From contig NC_018395.1 in NCBI RefSeq assembly GCF_000208865.1, positions 3,754,606 through 3,818,605 of the forward strand: DNA of 64,000 nucleotides, given 5' to 3'. Made by a program: the position numbers and the translations under genes. The first letter of the stretch is position 1; every line of letters begins with the position of its first letter. The notes below the pieces were generated by a model. That model was not told the origin of the DNA. It did not search any database and worked only from the letters and a program-made list of their open reading frames with translations. This document shows positions 22,771 through 36,217 of the stretch, in pieces. The DNA is from Neospora caninum Liverpool. Its lineage: Eukaryota > Apicomplexa > Conoidasida > Eucoccidiorida > Sarcocystidae.

Positions 22771-24446
22771 CGTGGAAGAACTGGGAATTGAAGGAAACGG
22801 GCGGAAAGCATGCAGCCCGGAGAAGCGACAGAAAACCAGGCAAGTCGGCAGACGTCTCTTCAGAGACGAGAAAGGGTGTAACCGTGAGGCTCGGAGTGTC
22901 TATCTGCCAAGTCAGAGAACAGATGGGACGCTGAGGAGTCACTGAAAAGGTGAGGCAGTCTTCGGTGTGCAAGTCCGCCCACCGGCCGGACGCCGAGGAA
23001 CAAAAAAAAACACAGAAGCCTCCGTATTTAATTTCTCTTCCGTTTCTCCAGGCGAGCACCCCGAGAGAAAGAAAGGAGACCGACACACGGGCTGCATAGC
23101 AGGAGCTCGGGAGGGAGGAGAGGGCTGGATGGAGACAAAAAGAGAAGCGGGCGGGCTCTCCTAGAAAGATAAGGACACAAAGGATAGCGAGGAAAGACAC
23201 AAGTGTGTGTCCCTTTCTGGTTTGATCAACACTCAAGACAGCAAGAGCAGAAGACGGAAAATCCTTAGCGAGAAGGAAAGTCGCACAACCTTGAATTGAC
23301 AAGCGGCGAATGGCCAGGTGACAGCTGCGCGAGACTCGACAGAGGGGAGACGGAGAACCAGAGATACACAGGCGCCAAGAACAGAAAACATGGGTACAGC
23401 GTAGGCTCAACGCTGCGAGGCAAAAACAGACAGGTAGAGAGAGGAAGAGACAAGAGAAGAGCTAGAGAGATGAGCGAGAGACGGGAGGGAAGCGATACAG
23501 CATGCAAGATACACGCTTCCGCTGCATGAGAGGAAGCGCACGCATGCGTGTCCACCGGCGCTTCTCTGGGGTAGCGCACCCGTCGTATTCGGCTCTCGTC
23601 GCTTCGCTGACCCGTCCTTTTTGCTTCCAAAGAAGCGACGGAAAGCCCTCCGGAAACGTTTGTTCTCACCGAGCACTTTCCTGTCAAGCGACCCCGTTCT
23701 CACACTGCCTATCTCATGCTCAGTGCCTCCCGTCGGGTTCACTCAAAAGCGAGACACACTGGAGCATTGCGGCCCTCTTTTCTCTGGGAGAGAAGCGAAC
23801 TACGCGTGCGCTGTCGTCCAGCTAGGCAAGTTGGGCGTTCGCTGAGTGCGTCGAGCCTCTGGTGCTTTTCCTGCTCCTTGCCGCGGTTCCGGGTCTTCGC
23901 CGACGCTCGGACTTCCTTCCGTTCTCGTTCAGCGCCCACCCTTGAGCTCTCCAAGAGTCTTCACTTGTTTTCACGCGTCGCCGCTTTGGCGCGGCCTCTG
24001 CGCGGCGTCGGCGCAGACAGAGAAAGCCTACGCGTGTCTCCAAGCCAGAGAAGACGGCGACGCAAAATCAGAAGGAAAGAGCCGCCCAAAAGCCAGGATG
24101 CACGTCTGCCGATATAGACGTCGCGGGCTGTAGATACACCGCATCGAGCTCGCCAAAATGTGTGGCACGATCGCGAGACGTCCAGAGGCCGAGCGGACCA
24201 CTGCCAGCGTGAAAGGCTGAACGTCACGCACAGAAAGAAGCAGATGACGGAGAGAAAGAGGGGACGGAATGAAGAGGGCGAGAGAGGCTCTTTTTAGTGA
24301 ACTCCAGGAGACACGGCGGCGCGGGGAATGCGTTCGGCTGGGTAGAAACAGGGCGCGGCGAAGAGCTTCAGTTCGAGGAGGCCCCGAGCGGGGGATGGCA
24401 GCAGCAAAAGAGGCGTGATCGGCAGTCAGGAGAATCAGAAGTCGCC
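22771..24446. promoter_or_regulatory. Divergent PPO/TKL-kinase promoter region
   Basis: 1.68 kb between divergent ATGs. At 22853-22868, 83-98 bp upstream of the PPO ATG, CGTCTCT and AGAGACG stand as an inverted pair with a 2-base spacer. AGAGACG matches the WGAGACG cis-element described for Toxoplasma promoters. I see no supported exon. Confidence 0.5.
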
Positions 24447-27400
24447 ATGGGGATGTCTCTGTTGACTATCCGCGAGCAGGCACGCGCAAGTCTCCGACAG
24501 CAAGACAGCAGTGTCGGTGCCACGGTCGTTTCCGCCGGGCCAGCACCTGTCTCGACTTCCGCAGCTGCGTAACGAAAAGGCTTCTCGCCTTTTCTCCCGT
24601 TACCTCGCTCCTCTTTCTCTAGGACTGCTACCGCTCTCGCTTCCCTCTGTCACTCTCTCTATTTGTAGCTACCCCTTTGCTGTGTGTCGTACGAAGGCTG
24701 TCGTGGAGGAGTGGAAGACGCTCAGCCGTAAAGGAATGTGTTTTTCTCGTCCCTCTCGCTCCTTTGTTCTCCGGAACGCGGGCAGAAACATGATGAAGGA
24801 CAAAGTTGATTCGACATGGCTGCGTGCGGCTCGGCGGTCCGTCGGGAGAGATTATTTGGTCCAATATAGAGAGGCGTGGAGGCGAGAACAAAGTGAACGG
24901 AAAGGAACGGAAGCAAAAAGTGAAAGACAGGCGGGGCATCAGATGCGCGAGGGAGGCACCGCTTTCGCTTGGTCGAAGCCTTCGCCGAGCACGACAGATC
25001 TCTCTCGAGGGCATAAAGCAGCGCGGCAGGAAGAAGGAACAGGGGCTGCGACAGATCGGGAAGAAGAGGGCCTTTTTCTTCGTCTCTGCTGCGACTCTTT
25101 TGGAAGTCTTCGCGATCGCGTGAGCGCGGAGATTTCACGCCCGGCAAGCAGACTGAGCAGGCGGGGGACACGCGGGACAGCACACCGCGAAGCGCGGCAG
25201 CCTGAAAACCGCAGAAACACAGCACTCGGGTCTCCTGCGCGCGGACCGAGTCTGCTCTCTTTGCCGTGCCTCCCCCCTTTCGAGGAAAACGCGTTCTACT
25301 CCCAGCAACACAAAGGGGAAGGCAGAGTGGACGACCGTGAGCCAGCGGGGCCTCGGCGTCTCTCGCGCGAGGCTTCGCGCCCCGTGGACTGGACATCCGG
25401 AGCCGTCGCGCAGCCTCTCGGCGCACCTTCCCGCCTCGCGGCCGCTACGTCTCGACCGGTTGGCAGATGCAACTCTGAAGAGCCACTGAGTGTGCAAAAG
25501 GCCCCTCGCGTCTCTCTCCCTGGTGGGGTTGACTTCTCGCTGTCTCTTTTCTCAAGGAACTGCGTCGGCCAACTCGCTTCGCATTCCGCACCTCTCGCGC
25601 GCTCCTCCCAGTCACGTTCTTGCCCTGGCATCTTTCTAGGGAGGTCCGTTTGTTCGTCTACCGCTGCGTTTCGTGACTGCTCGCAGCTGCTGTCTCTTTC
25701 CCCTGCTGAGAGAGACTGCGAGTGTCCTCTCTCGTTCGCGCCGTCCTTCTCGCGCGTGGCCTGTTTAGGCGCAGCGCCTAATGAGGGACGCGACGAAGAG
25801 GCAGCCGGTGGGAGATCAACTGCTGCCTCGCGGACTTCGCTTCCGACGGGGTGTCCAGACACCTCAGCCCCTCGCCGTCCCTCCGCGGCCCCCAAACACC
25901 TGTCGGCTGCCGCGCCTCCCTTCAAGACGTCGTCGCAGCCTCCACGTCACCCTCCCTCCCGTTTCTCGTTCCTCAAACGCCCCACGTCTCGCGGTCTCTC
26001 GCCAGGCGGCAGGGCTCCCCTTCAGATGTCGGCTGACTTGTCGAAGGCATCGCCTTTGTCTCCGTTGTCGCCTCGCTCTCAGCCTCCCCTCTCAGGGGTA
26101 CGAAACCCCTCGAACTCTTCACCTTGCGCGGCGTTTCCCTCTTCTCCGCCGACGACAGCCTCTGCCCACCACCGTCCAGCAGGGGAGCGAAGCTTTTCGC
26201 CCGTCGACCAGCGCAACAAACCAGTGCCTTCCTCCCCAGGAAGCTCCAAAAGATCTCCCATCCCGGTTCACCGGCGGTCCGGTTCCTCTCCCTCTCCCCC
26301 CTCTTCTTCTCCCTCTCCTTCTCCCTCTTCTTCGCCCTCTTCTTCTCACCCTTCTTCTCACCCTTCTTCTCACCGTTCTTCTCCCTCTTCTTCTTCCTCT
26401 TCTGCACTCTTGCCGGCTGGGGAGCAGCCGGCGCCAGGCTTGTCCCAGAATTCAATGAGAAGCCCCCGGCTTGCCTCTGCGGCTCTCTCGCGGCAGCGAC
26501 GCCTCGCGCACCAGCCTGAGCGTTCGTCGTCTCCGCCAGCGTCGCCTACGGAGGCCTCGCCTGCATCTCCCGTCTTGCTCAGAGAGGAGCGGCGAGCGCT
26601 GGAGAAGGCCGCGTTGCATTGCTGCTGGGCGCGGGGCGAGGCGATGGCAGAAGGCGAATCCACGGGAGACGGCGCGAGACCTCGAGACGACTCGCGCGAG
26701 CAGGCGGAGGCCTGTGGCTTTCTGGAGGAGTTGCGGCGTCTCCTCCGTCTCCACGTCTTTCAGCATTCGGTCGCAAAGTCACCGTCTCTCGCGACAGACA
26801 AAGCCCGACTCGTCCCCAGGGGCCCCCGGACGCCTGCCGGCATCCGTGCGGCGCTCTGCCACGTGGCCAAGTTGCTTCAGGTAGGACGCGCCGCCGCTCT
26901 GAGGAGGACCGAAGAAAGGGGAAAACACGCAGGCACACAGACAGCTAGCGGACGAGAGAGGGGAAGAGATAGAGAACCGGAGCGAGAGGAAAGAAGCGAG
27001 AACCAGCTAGGTAGAGAGAGGAAACGAGGGAGCAAGCAGAGGCCAAGACGTAGAAGAAGGACGCAGACGAAATCCGGTGGGAAAGGGAACGGACAGGGTG
27101 GGAACCGTTCCGAACGACGTGTGGGTGGCTTGCTCTGCGGGAACAGGTTCCTCTCCAGCCCATTCCGTATGTTTGTGTGACGAGGCATTTGTGATTGCAC
27201 ATTCTCCTCGCCTTCTCCCGGTCCTTCGCCGTCTTCGATTCTGTCTCCGCACGCAGCTCCAGCGGGGTTCGAATGCGGTCTTTTTGTTGAGCTCATCGAA
27301 TCGGTTTCCCTGGGATTGCCGATGCTCTCTCCTGTTTAGCTCCGCGCCTTGCAGCGAGCCCAAACGGACGCTCGCACGGCGCTGCGTCTTCTTCTTGTCG

Positions 27401-30400
27401 TCCACCGCCTCTCTCTCCAGGTGCGTCTTTTCTTCTCTCTCTTGCCTTCGCTTCTCCATCTGTGTCTGTCTACTCTTTTTCCTTGGCTGTCGTTCTCTCT
27501 CTCTCGCTCTTCCTCTTTTTCCCCGTCCTCTCTTCGTCGGTGTCGCCTCGTCCGTCTGGCTCAGCCTCTTCAGATGCAGCTGCGGCGCGTCTTAGCAGCC
27601 CTCGGTCTTGCTAGTCGCGTCCTCGCCCGACAGGTCGCGCCGCGATAAGTCCGGGTCGCCGTCGCGCAAGAGCGCGGGCGCGCGTCCTCTCGCGCTGTCT
27701 CTCTTTTGGTGTTCTTCTGTTTTCTCCTCGTTGCTCAGTACGTGCCAAGCGTCGCCTCGGGGTGCCCTATCTTATGTAGCTTCTGTGTTTGCTTTTCGAA
27801 GCCCCGTCGCCCCGTCCTCCCCTCCCCCCACCTGGCTGGGTTTTCGTCTTCTCCGCCTGTCGCCGACAGCTCCTACGACGGCGTCGTTTTTTCGCTGTCG
27901 TCCAGCTTTTTTCCCGTGTCTCGCCCGGCAACCTCTCTCCCGTACCCCGTGATGTGTCCTTCATCGCCCCTGTCGCGTTCTGTCCCTCTCTCTGTTTCTT
28001 GTCACTTCCACGTCTCGCCAGTGCCTGTTCTTCTTTTTTTTGTCTCTCCTCTCTCGCACAGCTTCCAACCGAAATTCTGAATGCGCCGGATTCGCCTCTC
28101 GAGCGCCTGCCGCTGCTCCTCCTCCAGCGTCTCCACGCGCCTCGCGAGAGCGCGCCGCGAGACGGTCTTAAAGGACCAGCACAGCGAAGCCTTCGCGGGA
28201 ACGACGGCGGAGACTCCGTCGAAGCGGGGAATCTGCGCCTCGTCGCAGCCTACGCAGGATGGTTGGAGCAGAAGCTGCTAGTTCTAAGAGACTTGGACCT
28301 TTTCTTCTCCGGTACGAGAGAACCTGACTTCCTTCCGAGCGTTTTCGCCAGAGCAATCTCGCGTTCAGTGGGGAACTCCCAACCGACACTCGCATCTCGC
28401 GACTTCGGGTGAAATACTCTCTGCAGTTTCACTCGTTCACCCCCGGTCACCTGCGCATGGAACTCACGTTTCGCGAGTTCGTGAGAATGCCTCGCTCGCG
28501 GGGCACTGTCTTCGTCACCAGTCACCTATCTTTGCACGGCGGTCTGTTGTCCGCTGCTCAGGCTGGTGTGTGGACTGGTCACATGAAACTCGTGCGCGTC
28601 TCGTCTTTTCTTCTGTACATCCAATGCGTACATCAAGAAACTCCAGATTCACTGCGATCATGTAGAGAAACAGCGAGAGCGAGGAACGGGGGCTAGAGAT
28701 AGAGTTGGGCGATAGGCGAAACAGAGACAACCCGGTCGGCTTTTGAGACCGGCGGCCCAAGTCGGGAACTCGCTGAACACCCCGGTGTGTGGGATCGGTT
28801 GACGACTTGGAAGTCCGACAGCGACATGTCTTTTGCAGCTTTTTTATGCCGATTCGTGCGTCCTTTACTTCTTCCGATTCACCAGGCAATTGGTCACTGG
28901 AGAGCTTTTTGAGGGCAAATCGCCTCGAGAGTCTTCCGGCGCTGGCTGCAGCAGCGCGAGACGAAGACGCAGAGAGCGACGTGCACATTTCGCCGGTGTC
29001 TGTTGACATCTTGGAGAGGTCCGCAGGACACGGAAAGGAAACGATGAGCGACGCACAACGACGTAGAAAAGCGACCGTGCGAATGCATTTGCAGTGCTTG
29101 CCTCGTTACCGCGTCTCCGGTTCCTACCCGTCGTGTCGCTGCCCTATTCCTCTATCGTTTTTTCCTCTCTCTTGTCCGGTATCTCGGGTATCTCATCCTT
29201 CTGTATCTGGGCTTCCGCTCTCGCCTGTCATTTTGTTCCTACTGTGTCGTATTCTCCCCTACCTTGTCACCTTGGTTCTCGCTCTTTGTGCCTGTGCATT
29301 TTCTCTGTTTCCATCCCTGTCCTTTCGTTCGTCTCGTTCGCCTTCTCTTCCTTCTCTACGTTCTCCCACTCGTCCTCGCCTACTTCCCTCCCAGTTGCCT
29401 TCACGCGCTTCGCTGTGCCCGTTTCACCTGCTTCCCTTCGCGTCCCCTCTGGGTCTGTCTCCTTTCTCGCTCTTTCTCAGGCTGCTCCAGTCCGTTCTCC
29501 TCCCCGCCCTGACGCTCTGCCGCGCCTTCGTTGGACAGGCAGAGACGCCTCTGTTTCCCCTCTGCGCCGCGCTCCTGTACCACCTAGCGGACGACGTCTG
29601 GGGGCTGTTCGCGGTGTGCATGCACTTTTTTTCTCTGCTTCTCGCGCGCGCAGAAGAGCGCCGGCGCCGCCGACGCGCGGCGGCCCCAGCGTCTCAGCCC
29701 CGCCCAGCGCCGTGTGGCCGTGGACAGTCCGAGCAAAACCCCGCGACCGGCGACAAGCAGGCCGAGCCCCGGAGGCTCGCCGCGCATGCAGGCGAAACCC
29801 CGCGGGAAGCCGCCGCGAACGCGCAGCTCGGACGGCGCCTCTCCAGCCTGCGGCCAGGCCTCATCGAGGCAGTCCGCAGGCTGAAGGAAGCAGCGGGTAA
29901 GCGACGGGGGGTCGACGCGGTTCGGGTTCTCGGACGTGGTGACGCAACCCGAAGGGCGACGAAGCGGAAGAACGACACAGGGAGACAGCGGGGAACGGGC
30001 GAGAGAACGGAGACAAGAGAGGGAGAACGACGAAAAACTAAGGAAAGAGGTGGGGCACAAAAAAACGGAGACAGACGCCGGGCACGGCATTCGCGCTCGC
30101 AGACGCGGAACAAGACGTGAGAAGGTCAGGGAGCGGAAACGGCGAACCGCAACGGAAAGGAACCTAGAAAGGGACCACGGATGTGTCGCCTCCCCTATCT
30201 CGCCAGACTGTCTTGTCTCCATATATACACATATATACATATATGTATATATATATATCATATCATGTGCCACGCCTGCGTGCTCATGTCTCGCGCTTTC
30301 TTTCTCTACCGTTTTAGTGTGTCTTTTCGCGTCCGGTCAGTGGTGCATTGCCACGAAGGACTTACGTGTGTACGCACCTTGCGCGTGTCACGCCCACACA

Positions 30401-33400
30401 CAAGGTGATGGCTGTCGGCCTGACATGCACGCGTGAACGCGCGTCAGGCCGGGGCGTTTCTGGTTCTTGCGAGTTGAAACGCTGGGGGAACTCGCCTCAC
30501 TTGTATGGCGTCCTTCTCTTTGTGTGTGTCTCTCAGACTGGTGCGTTGCGCTGTCGAGTAACATCCGGCTGCTCGCGCGTCTCCGACAGCCACCGCCGTG
30601 TCTGCTGTCCCTGCTCGGCGACCTGCTTCATGTGCCCCCGTCGTCTTTCTCTTTTTCGTCGTGTCTTCCGCTGGGAATCAGTCCAATCGGGCCGAATTCG
30701 TTTCTCGTTCTCCGCAACGATCACGCGCGGCTCCTCGCGCACCTTCCTCTTCCTGCGCCGTCCCTCGAAGACCTGGCTGCAGGCGCGCCTTCGCGGGGAC
30801 TCCCTTCGCCGTCCTCGCGCGCGGCCTTCGCGTGCTCCGCGTGCTCTTCCGTTTCCTGCTTTGCCTCCTGGACGGCGTTTCTCGGGGGCGACCGGGCGTT
30901 CGCCTTCTACGTTCTCTGGTCGGTTCCCAGCCCTGGCGAGGCTCGCGCCGGGACCGCGCCTACGCCCGCCATGACGCCTGGGCCGTGTGAGCCTGGAGCC
31001 CAAGGCGGGGTGGCTTCTTCCCGAGCTTCTCCGTCCCACATGGGGGTTTCAGAGGCGTGCGCCGGAGCGCGGGAAGACGTTGCCAGGTGCGACTCTTCGA
31101 CAGGCCGCGCCGCGGACGGGAACCGACGCACCCGAGGCGAGAGCGGCGCTCGGACGGTAGGGACACGAGAGCGCTCGCGTTCGCTGTCTTCGCGGTCTCG
31201 CGCGTCTTCGGCCTGTGGACGCGAGAGAGCAGGGAACGGTTCGCCTCTGTCGGAGCCAAGAAGAGAGGCAGGCTGTCCTTCCCCGTGGGTGTCTCGCGAC
31301 GACGAAGCGGCGAACGACGCGCAAGTCAATCTCTATCGTCTCCCGCCGCCGGAGGACGACGAACCGTGGAGGATGCAGAGGTCTTCGTCGTCCCGGAGTA
31401 GGCGTGCGTCCGGCGTTTTGGCTGCGCGGTCCCCGCGGGCGGGTGCGTCCCTCGCTTCGCATCGAAGAAAAGAGAACCGCAGACGAGACGGAGCACGCGG
31501 GCTTTCAAGCATGCAGCAGCTGAGCGGATGCGCGCAGGCTGCTTTGCCCGGCAATCGGCACAAGAATGAGGAACACGCAGTCGCGTGTGTAGAGACGAGC
31601 GGGTTCGAGACCACGGCGGCGGTCTTCCCCGCGGGTTTCACGGCCGAGGACGTTTTCGCAGAGAATCCGTTCTCGCCTCGACCGTCAGGGCCGCTCTTTC
31701 CGCCGGGCGACGAACCGCTCTTTCCCTCTTCCTCTGGGCAGACGTTTCCGTATTCGTCTCCCTTCGCTGACGCCGTCCAGTCGCGCTTCTCGGAAGAAGG
31801 ACGAGAAGGTCGAGAGATGAAGCGGGGCGGGGAGAGCGCGTCGCCGCGGCCTGCGAGGGCCACCGGCCGTCGCGAGGCCGCGGCGCCAGCCCGAAGAAGC
31901 GGCGAGACGCGCGGCAAGGTGGGATCGAACTTTCCCGACGACGAGACGCTGCATGCGAGAGCGAGGTGCCGAGACATCCGGGAAACGTGCACCTTTTCCG
32001 CAACGGAAAAGCGCAGCTGCTCAGCCGGAGGGTCGTCGGACGAACCCGAAGGCCCGCCGTCGGCAGCTGTCGCGTCCTTTGAAGAAGTCCTCCTATCTTT
32101 CACAAAGAAAGGCGGACGCAGGGACTCAAGTTGCGACGCCACCCCAAGGGCCCTCGGCTGCTCCGACTGCTCGCCCCCGCCCTCGAGGCGTCCCCTCCGG
32201 AGAGACAGCGCAGATGTGGCGAGGAACCAGACTCGGCAGGGCGAGGGGAAGCCCCGGTCGCACGCGAGACCAAGGCGCGGCGGGTCCTGTCGAGCTTCGA
32301 GATCGGGGAGTCGCGGCGCTCCCCAGCAAGAGACAGCGGAAGCCTCTGACTCCCGTTGGCTTGGCGCCGGCGAGCTGGGACCAGGCCCCGACGAGGCCAC
32401 TACGGCGGCAAGGGCGCAGGTGAACGGCGCGCCTTCGCGGCACGTTGCGTTTGCCCGAGGCGGTTCGCCGCCCGTCTTCCCTGAACTGTCCCCAGGAGAC
32501 GACAGGGGGACTCGGCCAAGAGGGGATCTCCCGGGTTGCTGGGAAGGTGTCTGGCGACAAGCAGGAGGCAGAACGCCTCCAAGTCTCCCGCACACCTACT
32601 CCGTTGACATCTGGGAGGACCCGGACGTCCGGTTGTCGCGCACGCCGCCCCGGGAAACCGCGGCGCGAGACTCGCCGAGACGAAACAGTCAGGGCGAGGA
32701 TTCGCCCCCGCAGGCCCCCCCACATGCCGACCCCCGTTTCCCCTCGCCATTTCTGTCTCCGCAAGCTGCTTCCCCGTTCGCGTCGGCCAGGGGCGACTCC
32801 GAAGGCACGCACGACCGACGGGCGACAGCCCGTGACTGGCCTTGCGGCAGCGACGAGGGAGGGTCTGGACCGGTTGCGCCCAGTGGGTACTCGCCGTCTT
32901 CTCCGCCTCCGACCGCCGCAGGCGTCTCGCGGCTGCAGAGCCCGTCGCCATGCTTCACTCTGCGGCAGCCGGGCCAGACGCGCGCACAGGCCTTTCCTCT
33001 TGGGCCTTTCCAGTCGCCGGCGGCAGTCCCCTGTCCCCGGCCGTGTCCGGTCCCGTCGCAGCCGTATGGTGCGGGACTCAGTGCGGGTTATCCGCATGCA
33101 AGCGGAAGGGAAGGATCCGAGGACTGTTTGTACTTTCCTCCGCCGCGTGGACCGGGGCCCGAATGCCACCAGCCATCAGATCTCGCGGGTTTTGGAAACC
33201 CCGCGTGGATCCCGTTCGTGCCTTCTGGCGCTGGGGCGCCGTGCGGCGCTCTTTTTTTCCCGCCGACTCCCGCGCGAAGTCCCCTTCAGCCACCTTGGTC
33301 ACCAGCTCTGCCGTTCGCGGACCCATCAGGCTTTGGCGCGTCTCCCGCGTGTCTCCCGCCCTTTGGATTCGCGGGCGGGAGCAGTGAGCCTGCGCTGGCG

Positions 33401-36217
33401 CACGTCGAAGAGCCTGGCCATCCGTCGCCGTTTTCTCCAGCGTTTTCTCCAGGTTTCTGCGGCGCCGGCGAGGCGCCTGGTCGACGGCGCGAGGCCAGCG
33501 AACCTCCCCGCCATCCCCACCCCCGGCCGGTGGCCGTTGGGTCCCCACGCTTTCCCCTGGACCCTTTCGGGCCGCCCGAAGGCGGATCCGCCGACTGGAG
33601 CATTCCTCTAGGCGAGCTGCGTGTCGAGGAAAAGATCGGCAGCGGGGCGTCCAGCGAGGTGTTTGCGGGGACGTGGCGGGGGTCGGAAGTCGCCATCAAG
33701 CGCGTGGTGCTGCCGGAGAATGAAATGGCCTCGCGCGCCGTCCAGGACTTTGAGCGGGAACTGACGATCATGCTGCGCCTGCGGCACCCGAACCTCGTGC
33801 TCCTCATGGGCGCGAATCTGCACACGCGACCGCTCTTTGTCGTCACGGAATTGTGTGCAGGCGGCAGCTTGTTCGATCTTCTTCACGCCCGCGTCTTCCA
33901 GAGACTCGCCAGAGCGAGGCCCGCGAGGCAGAGACACCCGAGGGGCGCAGAAGACAAGAACGCTCGACGCGAGAGCGCCCGGCCACAAGCGCGAGGCGCA
34001 GCCGAAGCAGCGAGCGGGAGCTCGCGCCTTCTCGCAGGGTCGGACTGCCGAGCTCGGGAACGAATCGACGGTCCGCGCCAAGGCGAGCGGCGCCGCCAGG
34101 GCGCCGCCGGGAGAGCGTCGAGGAAAGGACCGAGAGACAGGTCTCCCTCCTGGTCGTCTGACGACGGCTCGAGCGATAACGAAGATCGGCCGGTCTTGAC
34201 TTGGTGGCAGAAGGCGAAAATCGCCTTCGACGTCGCAAAAGGCTGTGCCTACCTCCACGGGTCTCGCCCGCCGATCATCCACCGCGATTTGAAATCCCTC
34301 AATATTCTTTTAACGGAGAAAATCGTGCATCGCCAGCAGGTTCCCCACGCAAAGGTACACGCTGCGAGATGGAAAAGGAAAACGGCTGCCCGCGCGTCGC
34401 CCGTCGTCTCCACCTGTGTCCTGGCGACGTTGGTGCCTTGCGTCCGCACAGAGGAACTTGGACGCACAAAGTCGTTTTACTAGAGTGTCTTTGGTTCACA
34501 AGCAGCGTATCTGTGACCGTATTTTTGAAAAGGGTTTCTCCAGGTTCGATCTGAGAACGCTCCCCCCTCGCGTACCCAGAGTGGCAGGATGAGTTAGCTT
34601 CGTCGCCGAGTTCTCCTTCTTTCCTTGGTGGTGGTTCGACTGTTTCGCGTGCTCGTTTCCGTGCGTGTCCAGCGGTTTTCGCGCCTGTTCGACTCTCTGA
34701 ATGTCTTGTCCGTTCCTTCGCCGACCGCTCTCTTTCTTTGCTTTTCCCGCTGTTCCCGCCTGCATCTTCTCCGTTGCCTCGGGTTTCTCGTCACCTAGCA
34801 CTGTTCCGATCCTTCTTCCGACGCCGTGTCGCACGTCCCCTGCGCAACCCCTGAGGCGCGGGGTCCATGCCCCGTGCGATCTGCCTTTCTGTCTCCTCTC
34901 AACTTCTCAGGTGGCTGACTTTGGACTGAGTCGCATCACAACCGTCGCGGAGAGTACCCACGCCGGGGAACAGCACGCCTCCGCGGATGCTTATTCGAGG
35001 CCGCTCGTCGCCAATCCCGCGTTTCTGCCTGCGCACGCCTCGCCGCATGGCCACGTGGCGGCGACGAGCCGCACCGGCATCGTGGGGACCTACTACTGGA
35101 TGGCGCCGGAAGTTATAGCCGCGGGCACGTACAGCGAGAAGATCGACGTGTACTCGTACGGGATCGTTTTGTATGAGTTGCTGTCTGAATCTCTCCCGTA
35201 CGCGTGCCCCGCTGAGGAAGAGGCGAACGGACCGGAGCAAGCGGAGCGCCGGCAGCGATTCACGCGCTCACCTGCGTGGGGGGGTTGCCAGGACGGGCGC
35301 GGAGGCGGAACGCGAGGCAGGGACGCATCACCTCGTCGCGACTCCTCGTCCTCCGCTTCTTCCTGCTACGCGTCCACCCCAGGCGACAGGAGCAGCCGAG
35401 ACAGCTCAGAAGACAACTCAAGCGACGCGCGTCGCTCTTCGCGCTCGCTGCACACGTCCAGTTCCGAGGCGTCGGACTCCCCTCGCAGGTGTAGCAGGCG
35501 GAAAACCGACAAAGGGAAGCAACCCCGCGCGCCGTTTGGCCAGCTCGAGCTGGAGCCGCAGCAGATGAAGCCAAGGCAACGCGCAGCCGCTGCGCCGCTC
35601 TCGCCGCCGGAAGTCTGCAGAAAAGTCGTGCGCGGGGAACGCCCGGATCTCCTGCGTATTCCGGCAGATTGTCCCCCCCCGCTCCTGTAAGTGCCTCGCG
35701 AACCAGGGATCGGGCAAACGGTGGATCCCCAAGTCCTGTCTTGCTTGCGCTGGCCGTCCACATCGCTCAGAGCGGCTCTCTCGGCCCGGCGATCTACTGG
35801 AGCGCATTTGCGGGGCCAGACTGTCCCTAAAAAAGGGGCGCGATCCTCTGGGCGCTTTGAAGGGATTCGTGGAAAACAAAGTCGGGGGCGGTCAGCGCAG
35901 GGCGCTTGGCGCAATTCCCTTCGCGCGTGTGCATACCGCCGCCTCTTGTTTCCTTCCGTCGCCGACGTTTGTCTCACTCCCTGGTGTGGCCGCAACGCTC
36001 CCGCAGGGGTGTGCTTTTTTCTCGGCTGTGCGTTTGGTATTTCCAGACCGGATTGTGTGCGTAACGTTTTAGCGCCTGTTCTCCGTGTCGCGATTCCTTC
36101 AGAGAACTAATGCAAGCGTGCTGGCAACAGAACGCGGCTCGGCGGCCTTCTTTCGAGGCGATCACGCAGATCCTGCGCTCCTTCTTGCAGAAACACGGCG
36201 CTGTCCCCCGAGGCTGA
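24447..36217 (+). CDS. Giant tyrosine-kinase-like (TKL, Raf/CTR1-type) protein kinase
   Basis: Ten exons, all compatible in phase: 24447-24568, 24669-26880, 27340-27420, 27574-27633, 28062-28311, 28886-29018, 29481-29896, 30537-34354, 34911-35686 and 36103-36217. The product is about 2660 aa, starting MGMSLLTIREQ (GCCATGG context). Residues about 40-780 are Ser/Arg/Pro low-complexity; about 780-1190 are Leu-rich and helical, of no family I know; about 1200-2100 are again disordered. The kinase domain starts near residue 2115: glycine loop IGSGASSEVF, VAIKRV (catalytic Lys), FERELTIMLRLRHPNL (helix C Glu), HRDLKSLN (TKL-type catalytic loop), DFGLSR, YYWMAPEV, CWQQNAARRPSFEAI. All catalytic residues are present. 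Insertions sit between subdomains V and VI, in the activation segment, and in the C-lobe (about 130 residues). Nothing follows the domain but RSFLQKHGAVPRG. Confidence 0.85.
26284..26407 (+). repeat. Ser/Pro/His-coding CT-rich repeat
   Basis: Tandem TCTTCTCCCTCT and TCTTCTCACCCT units within exon 2 of the TKL kinase, encoding runs of Ser with Pro or His. Units are multiples of three bases. Confidence 0.8.
30221..30265. repeat. TA/ATATAC microsatellite
   Basis: Short compound repeat in the intron between exons 7 and 8 of the TKL kinase gene (29897-30536). Confidence 0.85.

Noticed and set aside
22487..23410. 307-codon minus-strand frame overlapping the PPO 5' end
   Set aside because: It is the shifted reading of the PPO minisatellite and upstream DNA, giving poly-Leu/Phe; the PPO frame explains the region.
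29019..29480. Open frame through the intron of the TKL kinase as coding sequence
   Set aside because: It reads a Leu/Ser/Phe-rich pyrimidine tract; skipping it by GT-AG splicing keeps phase. A weak donor (GTCCGC) leaves some doubt.
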